NCBI RefSeq assembly: GCF_041154485.1
Contig: NZ_AP028669.1
Location: 4,815,001-4,879,000, forward strand
Reading direction: 5' to 3'
DNA length: 64,000 nucleotides
Source of the DNA: Variovorax sp. V93
GTDB taxonomy: Bacteria; Pseudomonadota; Gammaproteobacteria; Burkholderiales; Burkholderiaceae_C
Part shown: positions 43,290 to 51,948 of the stretch, in pieces
How the letters are laid out: each line of letters opens with the position of its first letter
Numbering within the stretch: position 1 is the stretch's first letter
Notes under the pieces: generated by a model
What the model was told of the DNA's origin: nothing
What the model saw: the letters and a program-made list of their open reading frames with translations, nothing else
Database searches by the model: none
Position numbers and translations under genes: made by a program

Positions 43290-44561
43290 TCAGGGATACA
43301 AACCGCGTTCCTGGCGGGCCATCAGGATGCGCTCGCAGGCCACCGCATACGTCGCGGTGCGCAGCGTGATCTTGTGCCTGTCGGCCGTGTCCCAGATCTG
43401 GTTGAGCGCCTTCATCATGATGCGGTCGAGGCGCACGTTGATTTCGTCCTCGTCCCAGAAGAAGGACGAGAAGTCCTGCACCCATTCGAAGTACGAGACC
43501 GTCACGCCGCCGGCGTTGCAGATCACGTCGGGCACCACCAGCACGCCGCGCTCGGCCAGGATGTCGTCGGCCGTGGGCACCGTGGGGCCGTTGGCGCCTT
43601 CGAGCACCAGCTTGGCACTGGTCTTCTGCGCGCGCTCGGCGGTGATCTGGCCTTCGAGCGCGGCGGGGATCAGGATGTCGCAGGCCACCTCCCAGAAGGC
43701 TTCGTTGGGCACCACCTCGCCGCCCTTGAAGGCGACGACGCCTTCCTTGTTGGCCACCGGGATCAGCGTCGCGAGGTCGAGGCCGTTGGTGTTGACGATG
43801 GTGCCGGTGTGGTCCTGCACCGCGACGATCTTGGCGCCCGCTTCGGCAAAGAGCTCGGCCGCGACCGAACCCACGTTGCCGAAGCCCTGCACCGCGATGC
43901 GCGCGCCGCGCAGGTCCATGCCGAGGCGGCGCGCCGCTTCGCGGCCGGTGACGAACACGCCGCGGCCCGTGGCCTTGACGCGGCCCAGCGAGCCGCCCAG
44001 GTGCAGCGGCTTGCCCGTGACCACGCCGGTGGCGGTGCCGCCGACGTTCATCGAGTAGGTGTCCATCATCCACGCCATGATCTGCGCGTTGGTGTTGACG
44101 TCGGGCGCGGGAATGTCGGTGTGCGGGCCGATGATGATGCCGATCTCGCTGGTGTAGCGGCGCGTGACCTTCTCGAGCTCCTGCAGCGAGAGCTTCTTCG
44201 GATCGACGCGGATGCCGCCCTTGGCGCCACCGTACGGCAGGTTGACGGCGGCCGTCTTGATGGTCATCCAGGCCGACAGCGCCATCACTTCTTCGAGCGT
44301 GACGTCGGGGTGGAAGCGCACGCCGCCCTTGCCCGGGCCGCGGCTCATGTTGTGCTGCACGCGGTAGCCCTCGAAGTGGGCGATGGTGCCGTCGTCCATT
44401 TCGATCGGCACGTCCACGATCAGCGCGCGCTTGGGGCGCTTGAGCGTCTCGACCCAGCGGGCCAGCGGGCCGAGGTACGGCACCACGCGGTCGACCTGCG
44501 AGAGGTAGGTGCCCCAGGGGCTGTTGGCGGTCGGATTGACGAAGGAGAGCTTTTCACTCAT
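43290..44561 (-). CDS. gdhA: Glutamate dehydrogenase (Glu/Leu/Phe/Val family)
   Basis: A 423-residue cytosolic oxidoreductase interconverting glutamate and 2-oxoglutarate plus ammonium. The substrate site is visible in [13 protein letters not shown] and [15 protein letters not shown] (catalytic Lys), with [14 protein letters not shown]. The Rossmann motif is [15 protein letters not shown], and [13 protein letters not shown] is near the C terminus. The hexameric 420-residue class is usually NAD-linked and catabolic, which fits the neighbouring PutA. ATG at 44561 follows AAGGGA. The 201-base upstream region is shared with a divergent DUF4148 gene. Confidence 0.94.
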   Translation of the reverse strand: MSEKLSFVNPTANSPWGTYLSQVDRVVPYLGPLARWVETLKRPKRALIVDVPIEMDDGTIAHFEGYRVQHNMSRGPGKGGVRFHPDVTLEEVMALSAWMTIKTAAVNLPYGGAKGGIRVDPKKLSLQELEKVTRRYTSEIGIIIGPHTDIPAPDVNTNAQIMAWMMDTYSMNVGGTATGVVTGKPLHLGGSLGRVKATGRGVFVTGREAARRLGMDLRGARIAVQGFGNVGSVAAELFAEAGAKIVAVQDHTGTIVNTNGLDLATLIPVANKEGVVAFKGGEVVPNEAFWEVACDILIPAALEGQITAERAQKTSAKLVLEGANGPTVPTADDILAERGVLVVPDVICNAGGVTVSYFEWVQDFSSFFWDEDEINVRLDRIMMKALNQIWDTADRHKITLRTATYAVACERILMARQERGLYP

Positions 44562-44672
44562 GGGAGATCCCTTGGTTGGAATGGATGGCCGCAACGATAG
44601 ACCTCTCGCGCCCGCCGCGCCATGTCTTATGCGCGCCGCGATGACGGTTATGCAAGAGAGGTTGGGCCGAAC

Positions 44673-44701
44673 ATGACAAAACGGTCATCGCCGGGTCATC
44701 G
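44673..44701 (+). promoter_or_regulatory. Phased GTCAT repeats upstream of the DUF4148 gene
   Basis: GGTCATCG occurs twice exactly 11 bases apart (44683-44690 and 44694-44701), and an inverted ATGAC (44673-44677) lies 11 bases before the first GTCAT. One-turn spacing of short direct repeats is how OmpR/PhoB-class regulators bind. A possible -10 box TAGAGT (44721-44726) is followed by AAAGGA before the ATG at 44763. The regulator is unknown. Confidence 0.45.
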
Positions 44702-44762
44702 GCACTCGAACTGCGGTTTCTAGAGTGGGGGCCACCAACCACCGATCGAAAGGACCCATTCC

Positions 44763-45224
44763 ATGACCCGCTCCTGCACCCGCCTCCTGGCCACCGCCGC
44801 CGTCTCGTCGCTGCTGGGCCTGGCCTCCGCGCCGAGCCTGGCCGGCAACTATGCGGAGGGCGATCCGCGGCCCGTGCCGTTCAGCTCGTCCACCACGCGC
44901 GCCGCCGTCTCGGCCGACGCCCGGCAGTGGCTCGCGGGCGCGCCTACGCAAGGCTATGCCGAAGGCTCGCCGCAGCCCGAGCCGCGCGTGTCGGCAAACA
45001 GCCGCGCGGCCGTGGCCGCGGACACGCAGCTCTGGATCCGCTCCGGCCTGGCCGCGCGGCAGTACGGCGAAGCGGGCGCCGATCCGTCGAGCCCCGCCTA
45101 CCGGCAAGCCGCCGCCGAATATGCGCGGCTGCGCACCAGCCCGGCCTACGGCGCGCTGATCGACCAGTTCAAGAGCCGGTCATCGTCCGCACGCGCCGAA
45201 GAAGACGGCAATCCCCTGCGCTGA
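44763..45224 (+). CDS. Exported DUF4148-type protein
   Basis: A 153-residue exported protein with a signal peptide (cleavage after SLA) and two similar segments, NYAEGDPRPVPFSSSTTRAAV and GYAEGSPQPEPRVSANSRAAV, so it contains an internal duplication of about 40 residues followed by a third, diverged unit (ARQYGEAGADPSSP). Pattern and size match the DUF4148 group, abundant and often stress-regulated in Burkholderiales, with no known function. AAAGGA gives a good ribosome-binding site. It converges with putA with a 15-base gap. Confidence 0.82.
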   Translation: MTRSCTRLLATAAVSSLLGLASAPSLAGNYAEGDPRPVPFSSSTTRAAVSADARQWLAGAPTQGYAEGSPQPEPRVSANSRAAVAADTQLWIRSGLAARQYGEAGADPSSPAYRQAAAEYARLRTSPAYGALIDQFKSRSSSARAEEDGNPLR

Positions 45225-45239
45225 GGACGAACGGCGGCC

Positions 45240-48212
45240 TCAGGCCACCGCGCTTAGCAGCGCCGCGTTGCCGCCGGCCGCCGTGGTATTGACCGTGACC
45301 GTCTGCTCGGCACAGAAGCGGTACAGGTAGTGCGGCCCGCCGGCCTTGGGCCCGGTGCCGCTCAGACCTTCGCCGCCGAAGGGCTGCACGCCGACCACCG
45401 CGCCGATGATGTTGCGGTTCACGTAGATGTTGCCCACGTGCGCACGCGCCGCGAGCGCCTGCGCACGCGAGTCGATGCGGGTCTGGAGGCCGAGAGTGAG
45501 GCCGTAGCCGAGCGCGTTGATGCGATCGATCACCTCGGCGGGATCGCTCAGGTCGCCCGTGCCCCAGCGCGCGATCTGCAGCACCGGGCCGAAGATTTCG
45601 CTGGTCACGCTGTCGATGGAGGGCACCTCGTAGGCTTGCGGCGCGATCAGTTGGCCCTCGGCTGAAGAAGAAACCGGCGCAAGCAGCCGCCTGGCTTCCG
45701 AATCCAGCCGCTTCAGGTGGCGCCGGATGTTGTCGGCCGCCTCGCCGTCGATCACCGGCCCCACGTCGGTCGACAGCAGGGCCGGGTCGCCGGCGGCCAG
45801 TTCCCCGGCCGCGCCGCGGATCATCTCGATCACCGCGTCGGCGATGCCCTCGTGCAGCACCAGGAGGCGCAGCGCAGAGCAGCGCTGGCCGGCCGAACGG
45901 AACGCGCTCTGCACCACGGCATCGACCACCTGCTCGGGCAGCGCGCTCGAATCGACCAGCATCGCGTTGATGCCGCCGGTCTCTGCGATCAGCGGCACGA
46001 TCGGGCCGTCCTTGGCGGCGAGCGCGCGGTGGATGATGCGCGCCACCTGGGTCGAGCCGGTGAACACCACGCCCGCCACGCCCGGCGCCGCCACCAGCGC
46101 GGCGCCCACCGTTTCGCCGGGGCCGTGCAGCAGCTGCAGCGCATCGGCCGGCACGCCGGCTGCGTGCAGCAGCTTCACGGCTTCGAGCGCGATGGCCGGC
46201 GTCTGCTCGGCCGGCTTGGCCAGCACCGTGTTGCCGGTGGCCAGCGCGGCCGCCACCTGCCCCGCGAAGATCGCGAGCGGAAAATTCCATGGGCTGATGC
46301 ACACCCAGGGACCGCGCGCCGTGAGCCGCAGCTCGTTGCTCTCGCCCGTGGGGCCGGGCAGCGCCACCGGCTGCATGATGCGTTCGGCCTCGTCGGCGTA
46401 GTAGCGCAGGAAGTCGACGGCTTCGCGCACTTCAGCCACCGCGTCGCCCCAGGTCTTGAAGGCTTCCTTGACCAGCAGCGCGCAGAAGCGCGGCAGCTCG
46501 CGCTGCAGCGCGTCGGCGGCCTGGCGCAGCATGGCGGCGCGCGTCTCGACCGGCGTCTTGCGCCAGCTGCGGAAAGCGGCGGCGCTGGCGGCAACGGCCT
46601 TGGGCGCGCTCGCAACATCGAACAGTTCGACAGCAGGCACCGCGGTGGTCTCCAGGGCCGCGAGCAGCGGCGCACGCATCGGCTCGACGGCAAGGTCCAC
46701 GCCTTCGCTGTTGCGCCGCGCCGGCGCCGGACCGTAGAGCGCCGGCGGCAGCGGCAAGGCGGGGTTCGATGGCTCCAGCCAGAGCGGCGACATCAGCAGT
46801 TCGGCGATGTCCACCTGCTCGTCGCCGAGCTGGTTCACGAAGGACGAGTTGGCGCCGTTTTCCAGGAGGCGCCGCACGAGGTAGGCGAGCAGGTCCTTGT
46901 GCTGGCCCACCGGCGCATATACGCGTACCGGGGCTGTGGTGCTCTTCATCACCTCGCGGTAGACGCCCTCGCCCATGCCATGCAGGCGCTGCAGCTCGAA
47001 GGGCGCCCCGGCGGCCTCGGCCATCTGCAGGATGGCGGCGATGGTGCCCGCGTTGTGGGTGGCGAACTGCGGATAGACCGCATCGGGCGCCGACAGCAGC
47101 GCGCGCGCGCAGGCCAGGTAGCTCACGTCGCTGTGGTGCTTGTGCGTGAAGACCGGGTAGTGCGGCAGGCCGAGCTCCTGGGCCCGCTTGATCTCGGCGT
47201 CCCAGTAGGCGCCCTTCACGAGCCGGCACATCAGCCGCAGCTTGTGGCGGCGCGCCACCGCCGTGACGTGCGCGATGAGCTCCAGCGCGCGCGTCTGGTA
47301 GGCCTGCAGCGCCAGGCCGAAGCCGCGCCACTGCGGCCGTTCGGCAGCCACGCGCGCGGCCAGCGCCTCGAACACGTCGAGCGAAAGCTCGAGCCTGTCA
47401 ACCTCTTCGGCATCGATGGTGAGGTTGAGATTGGCATCGGCTGCGAGCTCGCACAGCCGCCACACGCGCGGCACCAGCTCGCGCAGCACGCGCTCGCGCT
47501 GCGCGTCTTCATAGCGCGGATGCAGCGCGCTGAGCTTGATGGAGATGCCGTCGTTGTGCTCGGGCCCGCGCGCCGCATCCGCACCGGCCGCAATGGCGCC
47601 GATGGCCTGCGTGTAGCTGTCGAGGTAGCGCAGCGCATCGGCGTCGGTGCGCGCGCCCTCGCCGAGCATGTCGTAGCTGAAGCGCAGCGCGCCCTGCCGG
47701 CGGTGCGCCGAGCGGGCCTCGTCCATGGCTTCGGCGATGGTCTGGCCCAGCACGAACTGGCGCCCCAGCAATTGCACCGCGCGCAGCGTGGCGGCCACCA
47801 CCGTGCGCGCGCCGAGCTTGGCCATGAGGCCGGGCGGGTGGTCGCCTTCGGGCAGGAATTTCTTCGACATCGCGATCGCGGCGGACGAAAGCCGCGACAG
47901 CGTGGAATCGGCCGTGCCCTCGAAATCGGCCCGGCCCAGCTGGTCGGCCGTGAGCGCGACGGCCGTGGCGGCGTCGGGCACGCGAAGCAGCGCCTCGGCC
48001 AGGCGCATCAGCGCGAGGCCCTCGGCGCTGGAAATCGGGTACTCGCGCAGCAGGCTTTCCATGGCCCAGAACGGCGGCGGATGGCGGCGCACCGCCTCCA
48101 CCCAGGGCGTGGCGGCGGCGGCGGCGGCGCTCCAGTCGAGCGCGCCTTCGAGCGAGGCGAGCCGGTGCGAGACGACATCGGCTTCAGGGCGGTAAGGGAT
48201 GGGCAGGTGCAT
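45240..48212 (-). CDS. putA: PutA: proline dehydrogenase / glutamate-semialdehyde dehydrogenase
   Basis: A 990-residue bifunctional enzyme oxidising proline to glutamate in two channelled steps. The FAD-dependent proline dehydrogenase barrel spans about residues 150-455 (ISIKLSALHPRYE, RLVKGAYWD, YPQFATHNA, LHGMGEGVY). The NAD-dependent aldehyde dehydrogenase spans about 520-985, with AETGGINAM (Glu) and SAGQRCSALR with catalytic Cys778. The N terminus has no ribbon-helix-helix DNA-binding domain, so this is the short, non-regulatory PutA form. Control therefore falls to the divergent Lrp-type gene. The glutamate made can enter the gdhA step encoded nearby. Confidence 0.96.
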   Translation of the reverse strand: MHLPIPYRPEADVVSHRLASLEGALDWSAAAAAATPWVEAVRRHPPPFWAMESLLREYPISSAEGLALMRLAEALLRVPDAATAVALTADQLGRADFEGTADSTLSRLSSAAIAMSKKFLPEGDHPPGLMAKLGARTVVAATLRAVQLLGRQFVLGQTIAEAMDEARSAHRRQGALRFSYDMLGEGARTDADALRYLDSYTQAIGAIAAGADAARGPEHNDGISIKLSALHPRYEDAQRERVLRELVPRVWRLCELAADANLNLTIDAEEVDRLELSLDVFEALAARVAAERPQWRGFGLALQAYQTRALELIAHVTAVARRHKLRLMCRLVKGAYWDAEIKRAQELGLPHYPVFTHKHHSDVSYLACARALLSAPDAVYPQFATHNAGTIAAILQMAEAAGAPFELQRLHGMGEGVYREVMKSTTAPVRVYAPVGQHKDLLAYLVRRLLENGANSSFVNQLGDEQVDIAELLMSPLWLEPSNPALPLPPALYGPAPARRNSEGVDLAVEPMRAPLLAALETTAVPAVELFDVASAPKAVAASAAAFRSWRKTPVETRAAMLRQAADALQRELPRFCALLVKEAFKTWGDAVAEVREAVDFLRYYADEAERIMQPVALPGPTGESNELRLTARGPWVCISPWNFPLAIFAGQVAAALATGNTVLAKPAEQTPAIALEAVKLLHAAGVPADALQLLHGPGETVGAALVAAPGVAGVVFTGSTQVARIIHRALAAKDGPIVPLIAETGGINAMLVDSSALPEQVVDAVVQSAFRSAGQRCSALRLLVLHEGIADAVIEMIRGAAGELAAGDPALLSTDVGPVIDGEAADNIRRHLKRLDSEARRLLAPVSSSAEGQLIAPQAYEVPSIDSVTSEIFGPVLQIARWGTGDLSDPAEVIDRINALGYGLTLGLQTRIDSRAQALAARAHVGNIYVNRNIIGAVVGVQPFGGEGLSGTGPKAGGPHYLYRFCAEQTVTVNTTAAGGNAALLSAVA

Positions 48213-48238
48213 GGCAGTTCCTTGGTTCTATCCCCTAT

Positions 48239-48256
48239 GGTCTTTGGATATAGACC
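48239..48256. promoter_or_regulatory. putA/lrp divergent regulatory region with GGTCT-N8-AGACC dyad
   Basis: GGTCT (48239-48243) and AGACC (48252-48256) flank TTGGATAT; a second loose dyad TTTTG-C-CAAAA (48272-48282) follows. The 88-base region is AT-rich against a GC-rich genome, as Lrp-family sites usually are. Binding by the adjacent Lrp-type protein is inference. Confidence 0.5.
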
Positions 48257-48300
48257 GAATCTTTTGCCAAAAAATATGGACTCGACCGGATAATTCACCA

Positions 48301-48774
48301 ATGCTCGACCTGGACCTGGATCGCATCGATCTCCGGCTGCTGAAGATTCTTCAGGAAGACGGCCGCATCACCAACCTCAAGCTGGCCGAGATGGTGGCGC
48401 TATCACCCACCGCCGTGCTGGCGCGGGTGCAGCGGCTCACGCGCGACGGTTTCATCCAGGGCTACGAGGCGCGGCTCGATCCGCACAAGCTCGGGCGCGG
48501 GCTCACGGTGTTCGTCGAGATCCTGCTCGACCGCACCACGCCCAACGTGTTCGACCAGTTCAAGGCGGCCGTACAGGTGCGCGACGAGATCATGGAATGC
48601 CACATGGTCGCGGGCGGCTTCGACTACCTGCTCAAGACCCGCATGGCCGACATGGCGGCCTACCGCGAGTTCGCCGGCACGGTGCTGTGGCAACTGCCGG
48701 GCGTGCGGGAGACGCGGACCTACGCGGTGATGGAAGAAATCAAGAGCAGCGCGCGGCTGCCGCTGGGCATCTAG
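48301..48774 (+). CDS. Lrp/AsnC-family regulator, probable activator of putA
   Basis: A 157-residue regulator. The N-terminal helix-turn-helix (LDRIDLRLLKILQEDGRITNL, then LSPTAVLARVQRLTRDG) is followed by the RAM ligand domain (VFVEILLDRT, then ECHMVAGGFDYLLKTR). It is divergent from putA, the standard place for PutR-type proline-responsive activators in proteobacteria lacking the PutA DNA-binding domain. Start ATG 48301. Its TAG stop shares the tetranucleotide CTAG with the convergent yggS gene. Confidence 0.92.
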   Translation: MLDLDLDRIDLRLLKILQEDGRITNLKLAEMVALSPTAVLARVQRLTRDGFIQGYEARLDPHKLGRGLTVFVEILLDRTTPNVFDQFKAAVQVRDEIMECHMVAGGFDYLLKTRMADMAAYREFAGTVLWQLPGVRETRTYAVMEEIKSSARLPLGI

Positions 48775-49457
48775 CGGCGGCCGAAGATCGCGGTGCCGAT
48801 GCGCACCATCGTGCTGCCGGCGCTGACGGCCGCCTCGAGGTCGGCGCTCATGCCCAGCGAGAGGGTGTCGAGTTCGATGCCGGCGGCGCGGATGGCGTCA
48901 TACACGGTGCGGGCACGCAGGCAGAGTTCGCGCTGCGCCGCGAAATCCGGCGCCGGTTCGGGAATGGCCATGAGCCCGCGCAGCCGCAAATGTGGCAACG
49001 CCGCCACAGCGCGCGCGAGCGGCAGCGCCTCTTCGGGCGGCACGCCGGACTTGTTGGCGCCGCCGTCCACGTTGACCTGCAGGCACACCTGGAGCGGCGG
49101 CAGATGCGCCGGCCGCTGCGCCGAAAGGCGCTCGGCGATCTTGATCCGGTCGATGCCGTGCACCCAGTCGAAATGCTCGGCCACGGGCCGCGTCTTGTTG
49201 CTCTGCAGAGGGCCGATGCAGTGCCATTCGAGTTCCGCGCGCAGCTCCGACAGCGCGGCGATCTTGTCCAGCCCCTCCTGCACATAGTTCTCGCCGAAGG
49301 CCCGCTGCCCCGCCGCATGGGCCTCGCGCACGGCCTCGGGCCCGAAGGTCTTGGACACCGCCAGCAGCCGGACTTCGGCCGGGTTGCGCCCATGTTCGGC
49401 GCAGGCCTTTGCGATCCGGTTCTTTACTTGCTGGAGGTCGTCGCCAATCATCGTCAT
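48771..49457 (-). CDS. yggS: YggS/PLPBP family PLP-binding protein
   Basis: A 228-residue PLP-homeostasis protein of the alanine racemase N-terminal-fold family; it binds PLP and keeps free PLP low, with no known enzymatic activity. The PLP Lys is in LLAVSKTFG, followed by GENYVQEGLDK, HCIGPLQSNKT, VNVDGGANKSGVP, GLMAIPEP and the phosphate-cup end SLGMSADLEAAV and VRIGTAIFG. It is divergent from pilT with a 51-base gap, an arrangement common in proteobacteria. ATG at 49457, or the second ATG at 49451, may be the start. Confidence 0.95.
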   Translation of the reverse strand: MTMIGDDLQQVKNRIAKACAEHGRNPAEVRLLAVSKTFGPEAVREAHAAGQRAFGENYVQEGLDKIAALSELRAELEWHCIGPLQSNKTRPVAEHFDWVHGIDRIKIAERLSAQRPAHLPPLQVCLQVNVDGGANKSGVPPEEALPLARAVAALPHLRLRGLMAIPEPAPDFAAQRELCLRARTVYDAIRAAGIELDTLSLGMSADLEAAVSAGSTMVRIGTAIFGRR

Positions 49458-49508
49458 AATCTTCCAAAATCGTATCAAAACGTCACCGAACTCGAGCCGA
49501 GGACCCCC

Positions 49509-50552
49509 GTGGACATTACCCAGTTGCTGGCATTCAGCGTCAAGAACAAAGCCTCCGACCTGCATCTGTCGGCCGGCCTGCCGCCGATGATCCGCGTCCA
49601 CGGCGACGTGCGGCGCATCAACGTCGATGCGCTCGACCACAAGTCGGTGCACGCCATGGTGTACGACATCATGAGCGACACGCACCGCAAGCACTATGAA
49701 GAGTTCCTGGAGGTCGACTTCTCGTTCGAGATCGACGGCCTGGCGCGCTTCCGCGTGAATGCGTTCAACCAGGCGCGCGGCGCGGCCGCGGTGTTCCGGA
49801 CCATTCCCTCGAAGATCCTCACGCTGGAGCAGCTCAACGCGCCCAAGATTTTCGCGGAACTGGCGCTCAAGCCGCGCGGGCTGGTGCTGGTGACCGGGCC
49901 CACCGGCTCGGGCAAGTCCACCACCCTGGCCGCGATGGTCAATTACCTCAACGAAAACGAGTACGGCCACATCCTCACGGTGGAAGACCCGATCGAATTC
50001 GTGCACGAATCCAAGAAGTGCCTGATCAACCAGCGCGAGGTCGGGCCGATGACGCTGTCGTTCTCCAACGCGCTGCGCTCGGCGCTGCGCGAAGACCCGG
50101 ACGCCATCCTGGTGGGCGAGCTGCGCGACCTCGAAACCATCCGCCTGGCCATGACCGCGGCCGAGACGGGCCACCTTGTGTTCGGCACGCTGCACACCTC
50201 GTCGGCCGCCAAGACCATCGACCGGATCATCGACGTGTTCCCGGGCGAGGAAAAGGAAATGATCCGCGCCATGCTGTCGGAGTCGCTGCAGGCCGTGATC
50301 TCACAGACGCTGTGCAAGACCAAGGACGGCCAGGGCCGCGTGGCGGCGCACGAGATCATGCTGGGCACGCCGGCCATCCGCAACCTGATCCGCGAGGCCA
50401 AGGTGGCGCAGATGTATTCGGCCATCCAGACCGGCCAGGGCGCGGGCATGCAGACGCTGGACCAGAACCTGACCGACCTCGTTCGCCGCAATGCCATTTC
50501 GGCCGCCGAAGCGCGCGGAAAAGCCAAGATCCCCGAGAATTTCCCAGGCTGA
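49509..50552 (+). CDS. pilT: Type IV pilus retraction ATPase PilT
   Basis: A 347-residue hexameric ATPase powering pilus retraction, hence twitching motility and DNA uptake. Walker A is GPTGSGKST (about residues 130-138). The Asp box LTVEDPIEFVH, the Walker B region AILVGELRDLETI and the His box TAAETGHLVFGTLHT follow. The C-terminal AIRNLIRE segment is the PilT signature. Translation starts at GTG 49509 with GAGG 6 bases upstream. pilU follows after 25 bases. The pilus assembly genes themselves are elsewhere. Confidence 0.97.
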   Translation: MDITQLLAFSVKNKASDLHLSAGLPPMIRVHGDVRRINVDALDHKSVHAMVYDIMSDTHRKHYEEFLEVDFSFEIDGLARFRVNAFNQARGAAAVFRTIPSKILTLEQLNAPKIFAELALKPRGLVLVTGPTGSGKSTTLAAMVNYLNENEYGHILTVEDPIEFVHESKKCLINQREVGPMTLSFSNALRSALREDPDAILVGELRDLETIRLAMTAAETGHLVFGTLHTSSAAKTIDRIIDVFPGEEKEMIRAMLSESLQAVISQTLCKTKDGQGRVAAHEIMLGTPAIRNLIREAKVAQMYSAIQTGQGAGMQTLDQNLTDLVRRNAISAAEARGKAKIPENFPG

Positions 50553-50577
50553 TCCCAGCCCTTCGGAGTACCGACAC

Positions 50578-51714
50578 ATGGAACGCGATCAAGCCAGCCA
50601 GTTCATCAACGACCTGCTCAAGCTCATGGTGAGCCGCAACGGCAGCGACTTGTTCATCACCGCCGACTTCCCGCCCGCGATCAAGGTCGATGGCAAGGTC
50701 ACCAAGGTGTCGCAGCAGGCGCTGGGGGCGCAGCACACGCTGGCGCTCACGCGCTCGATCATGAACGACCGCCAGACGGCCGAGTTCGAGCGCACCAAGG
50801 AATGCAACTTCGCGATCTCGCCCACCGGCATCGGCCGCTTCCGCGTGAACGCGTTCGTGCAGCAGGGCAAGGTCGGCATGGTGCTGCGGACCATCCCGGC
50901 CAAGCTGCCGACCATCGACGGCCTGGGCATGCCGCAGGTGCTGAAGGACGTGTCCATGACCAAGCGCGGCCTCACCATCCTGGTGGGCGCCACGGGCTCG
51001 GGCAAGTCGACCACGCTGGCGGCCATGATCGACTGGCGCAACGAAAATTCCTACGGCCACATCGTGACGGTGGAAGACCCGGTCGAGTTCGTGCACCCGC
51101 ACAAGAACTGCGTGGTCACGCAGCGCGAAGTGGGCATCGACACCGACAGCTGGGAAGCCGCGCTCAAGAACACGCTGCGCCAGGCGCCGGACGTGATCCT
51201 GATGGGCGAAATCCGCGACCGCGAGACCATGGAGCATGCCGTGGCCTTTGCCGAAACCGGCCACCTCTGCATGGCCACGCTGCACGCCAACAGCGCCAAC
51301 CAGGCCCTGGACCGGATCATCAACTTCTTCCCCGAGGAACGCCGCGCCCAGCTCCTGATGGACCTGTCGCTGAACCTGCGCTCGCTGATCTCGCAGCGCC
51401 TGGTGCCCACCGAGGACGGCCAGGGCCGCGTGGCGGCGGTGGAAGTGCTGCTGAACACGCCCCTCATTTCGGACCTGATCTTCAAGGGCGAAGTGGGCGA
51501 GATCAAGGAGATCATGCGCAAGAGCCGCAACCTTGGCATGCAGACCTTCGACCAGGCGCTGTTCGACCTGTTCGAGAGCCACTCGATCACCTTCGAGGAC
51601 GCCATCCGCAACGCCGACTCGGCCAACGACCTGCGCCTGCAGATCAAGCTCAACAGCCAGCGCGCGCGCAGCACCGACCTGTCGGCCGGCACGGAGCATT
51701 TCGCGATCGTATAG
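50578..51714 (+). CDS. pilU: Type IV pilus retraction ATPase PilU
   Basis: A 378-residue PilT paralogue that assists PilT-dependent retraction under load. Walker A is GATGSGKST, with IVTVEDPVEFVHPHKN, VILMGEIRDRETM and FAETGHLCMATLHA. The C-terminal extension ending TEHFAIV is the part that distinguishes PilU from PilT. It follows pilT closely on the same strand. Directly after the stop codon comes the hairpin element described as copy B, so the message 3' end is heavily structured. Confidence 0.96.
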   Translation: MERDQASQFINDLLKLMVSRNGSDLFITADFPPAIKVDGKVTKVSQQALGAQHTLALTRSIMNDRQTAEFERTKECNFAISPTGIGRFRVNAFVQQGKVGMVLRTIPAKLPTIDGLGMPQVLKDVSMTKRGLTILVGATGSGKSTTLAAMIDWRNENSYGHIVTVEDPVEFVHPHKNCVVTQREVGIDTDSWEAALKNTLRQAPDVILMGEIRDRETMEHAVAFAETGHLCMATLHANSANQALDRIINFFPEERRAQLLMDLSLNLRSLISQRLVPTEDGQGRVAAVEVLLNTPLISDLIFKGEVGEIKEIMRKSRNLGMQTFDQALFDLFESHSITFEDAIRNADSANDLRLQIKLNSQRARSTDLSAGTEHFAIV

Positions 51715-51716
51715 AC

Positions 51717-51870
51717 GCCCCCCGAAGCGCCTTCGGCGCCCCGTGTCCGCGCCTGAGGCACGGGCTCTTCGGCCCGTCCAAGCCCGCGCAGGCGGGCTTG
51801 GAGCCGCGGGCGCTCAGCCCCCACTGGGGGGCGCACCCGGCGGCCCGGCAAAGCCGGTTCCGCGGGTGCA
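51717..51870 (+). repeat. 3'-flanking hairpin element, copy B (after pilU)
   Basis: From the pilU stop the plus strand carries CCCCCCGAAG, a GCGCC-TTC-GGCGC hairpin (51727-51739), an ACGGGC/GCCCGT hairpin, a perfect 11-bp hairpin TCCAAGCCCGC (51777-51787) with GCGGGCTTGGA (51792-51802), a GCCCCC/GGGGGC hairpin, and the nested hairpin 51833-51869 with outer arms GCACCC and GGGTGC around CCGGC-AAA-GCCGG. Same order and orientation relative to the gene as copy A. Nothing else is evident in the 51871-51948 remainder. Confidence 0.75.
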
Positions 51871-51948
51871 CTGGAACGAGATGCTTGCGGTTCATGCGTC
51901 GCCATGTGCACGTGACGCGGGCGCCGCAATGGCTTTAAGCTCTCGCCC

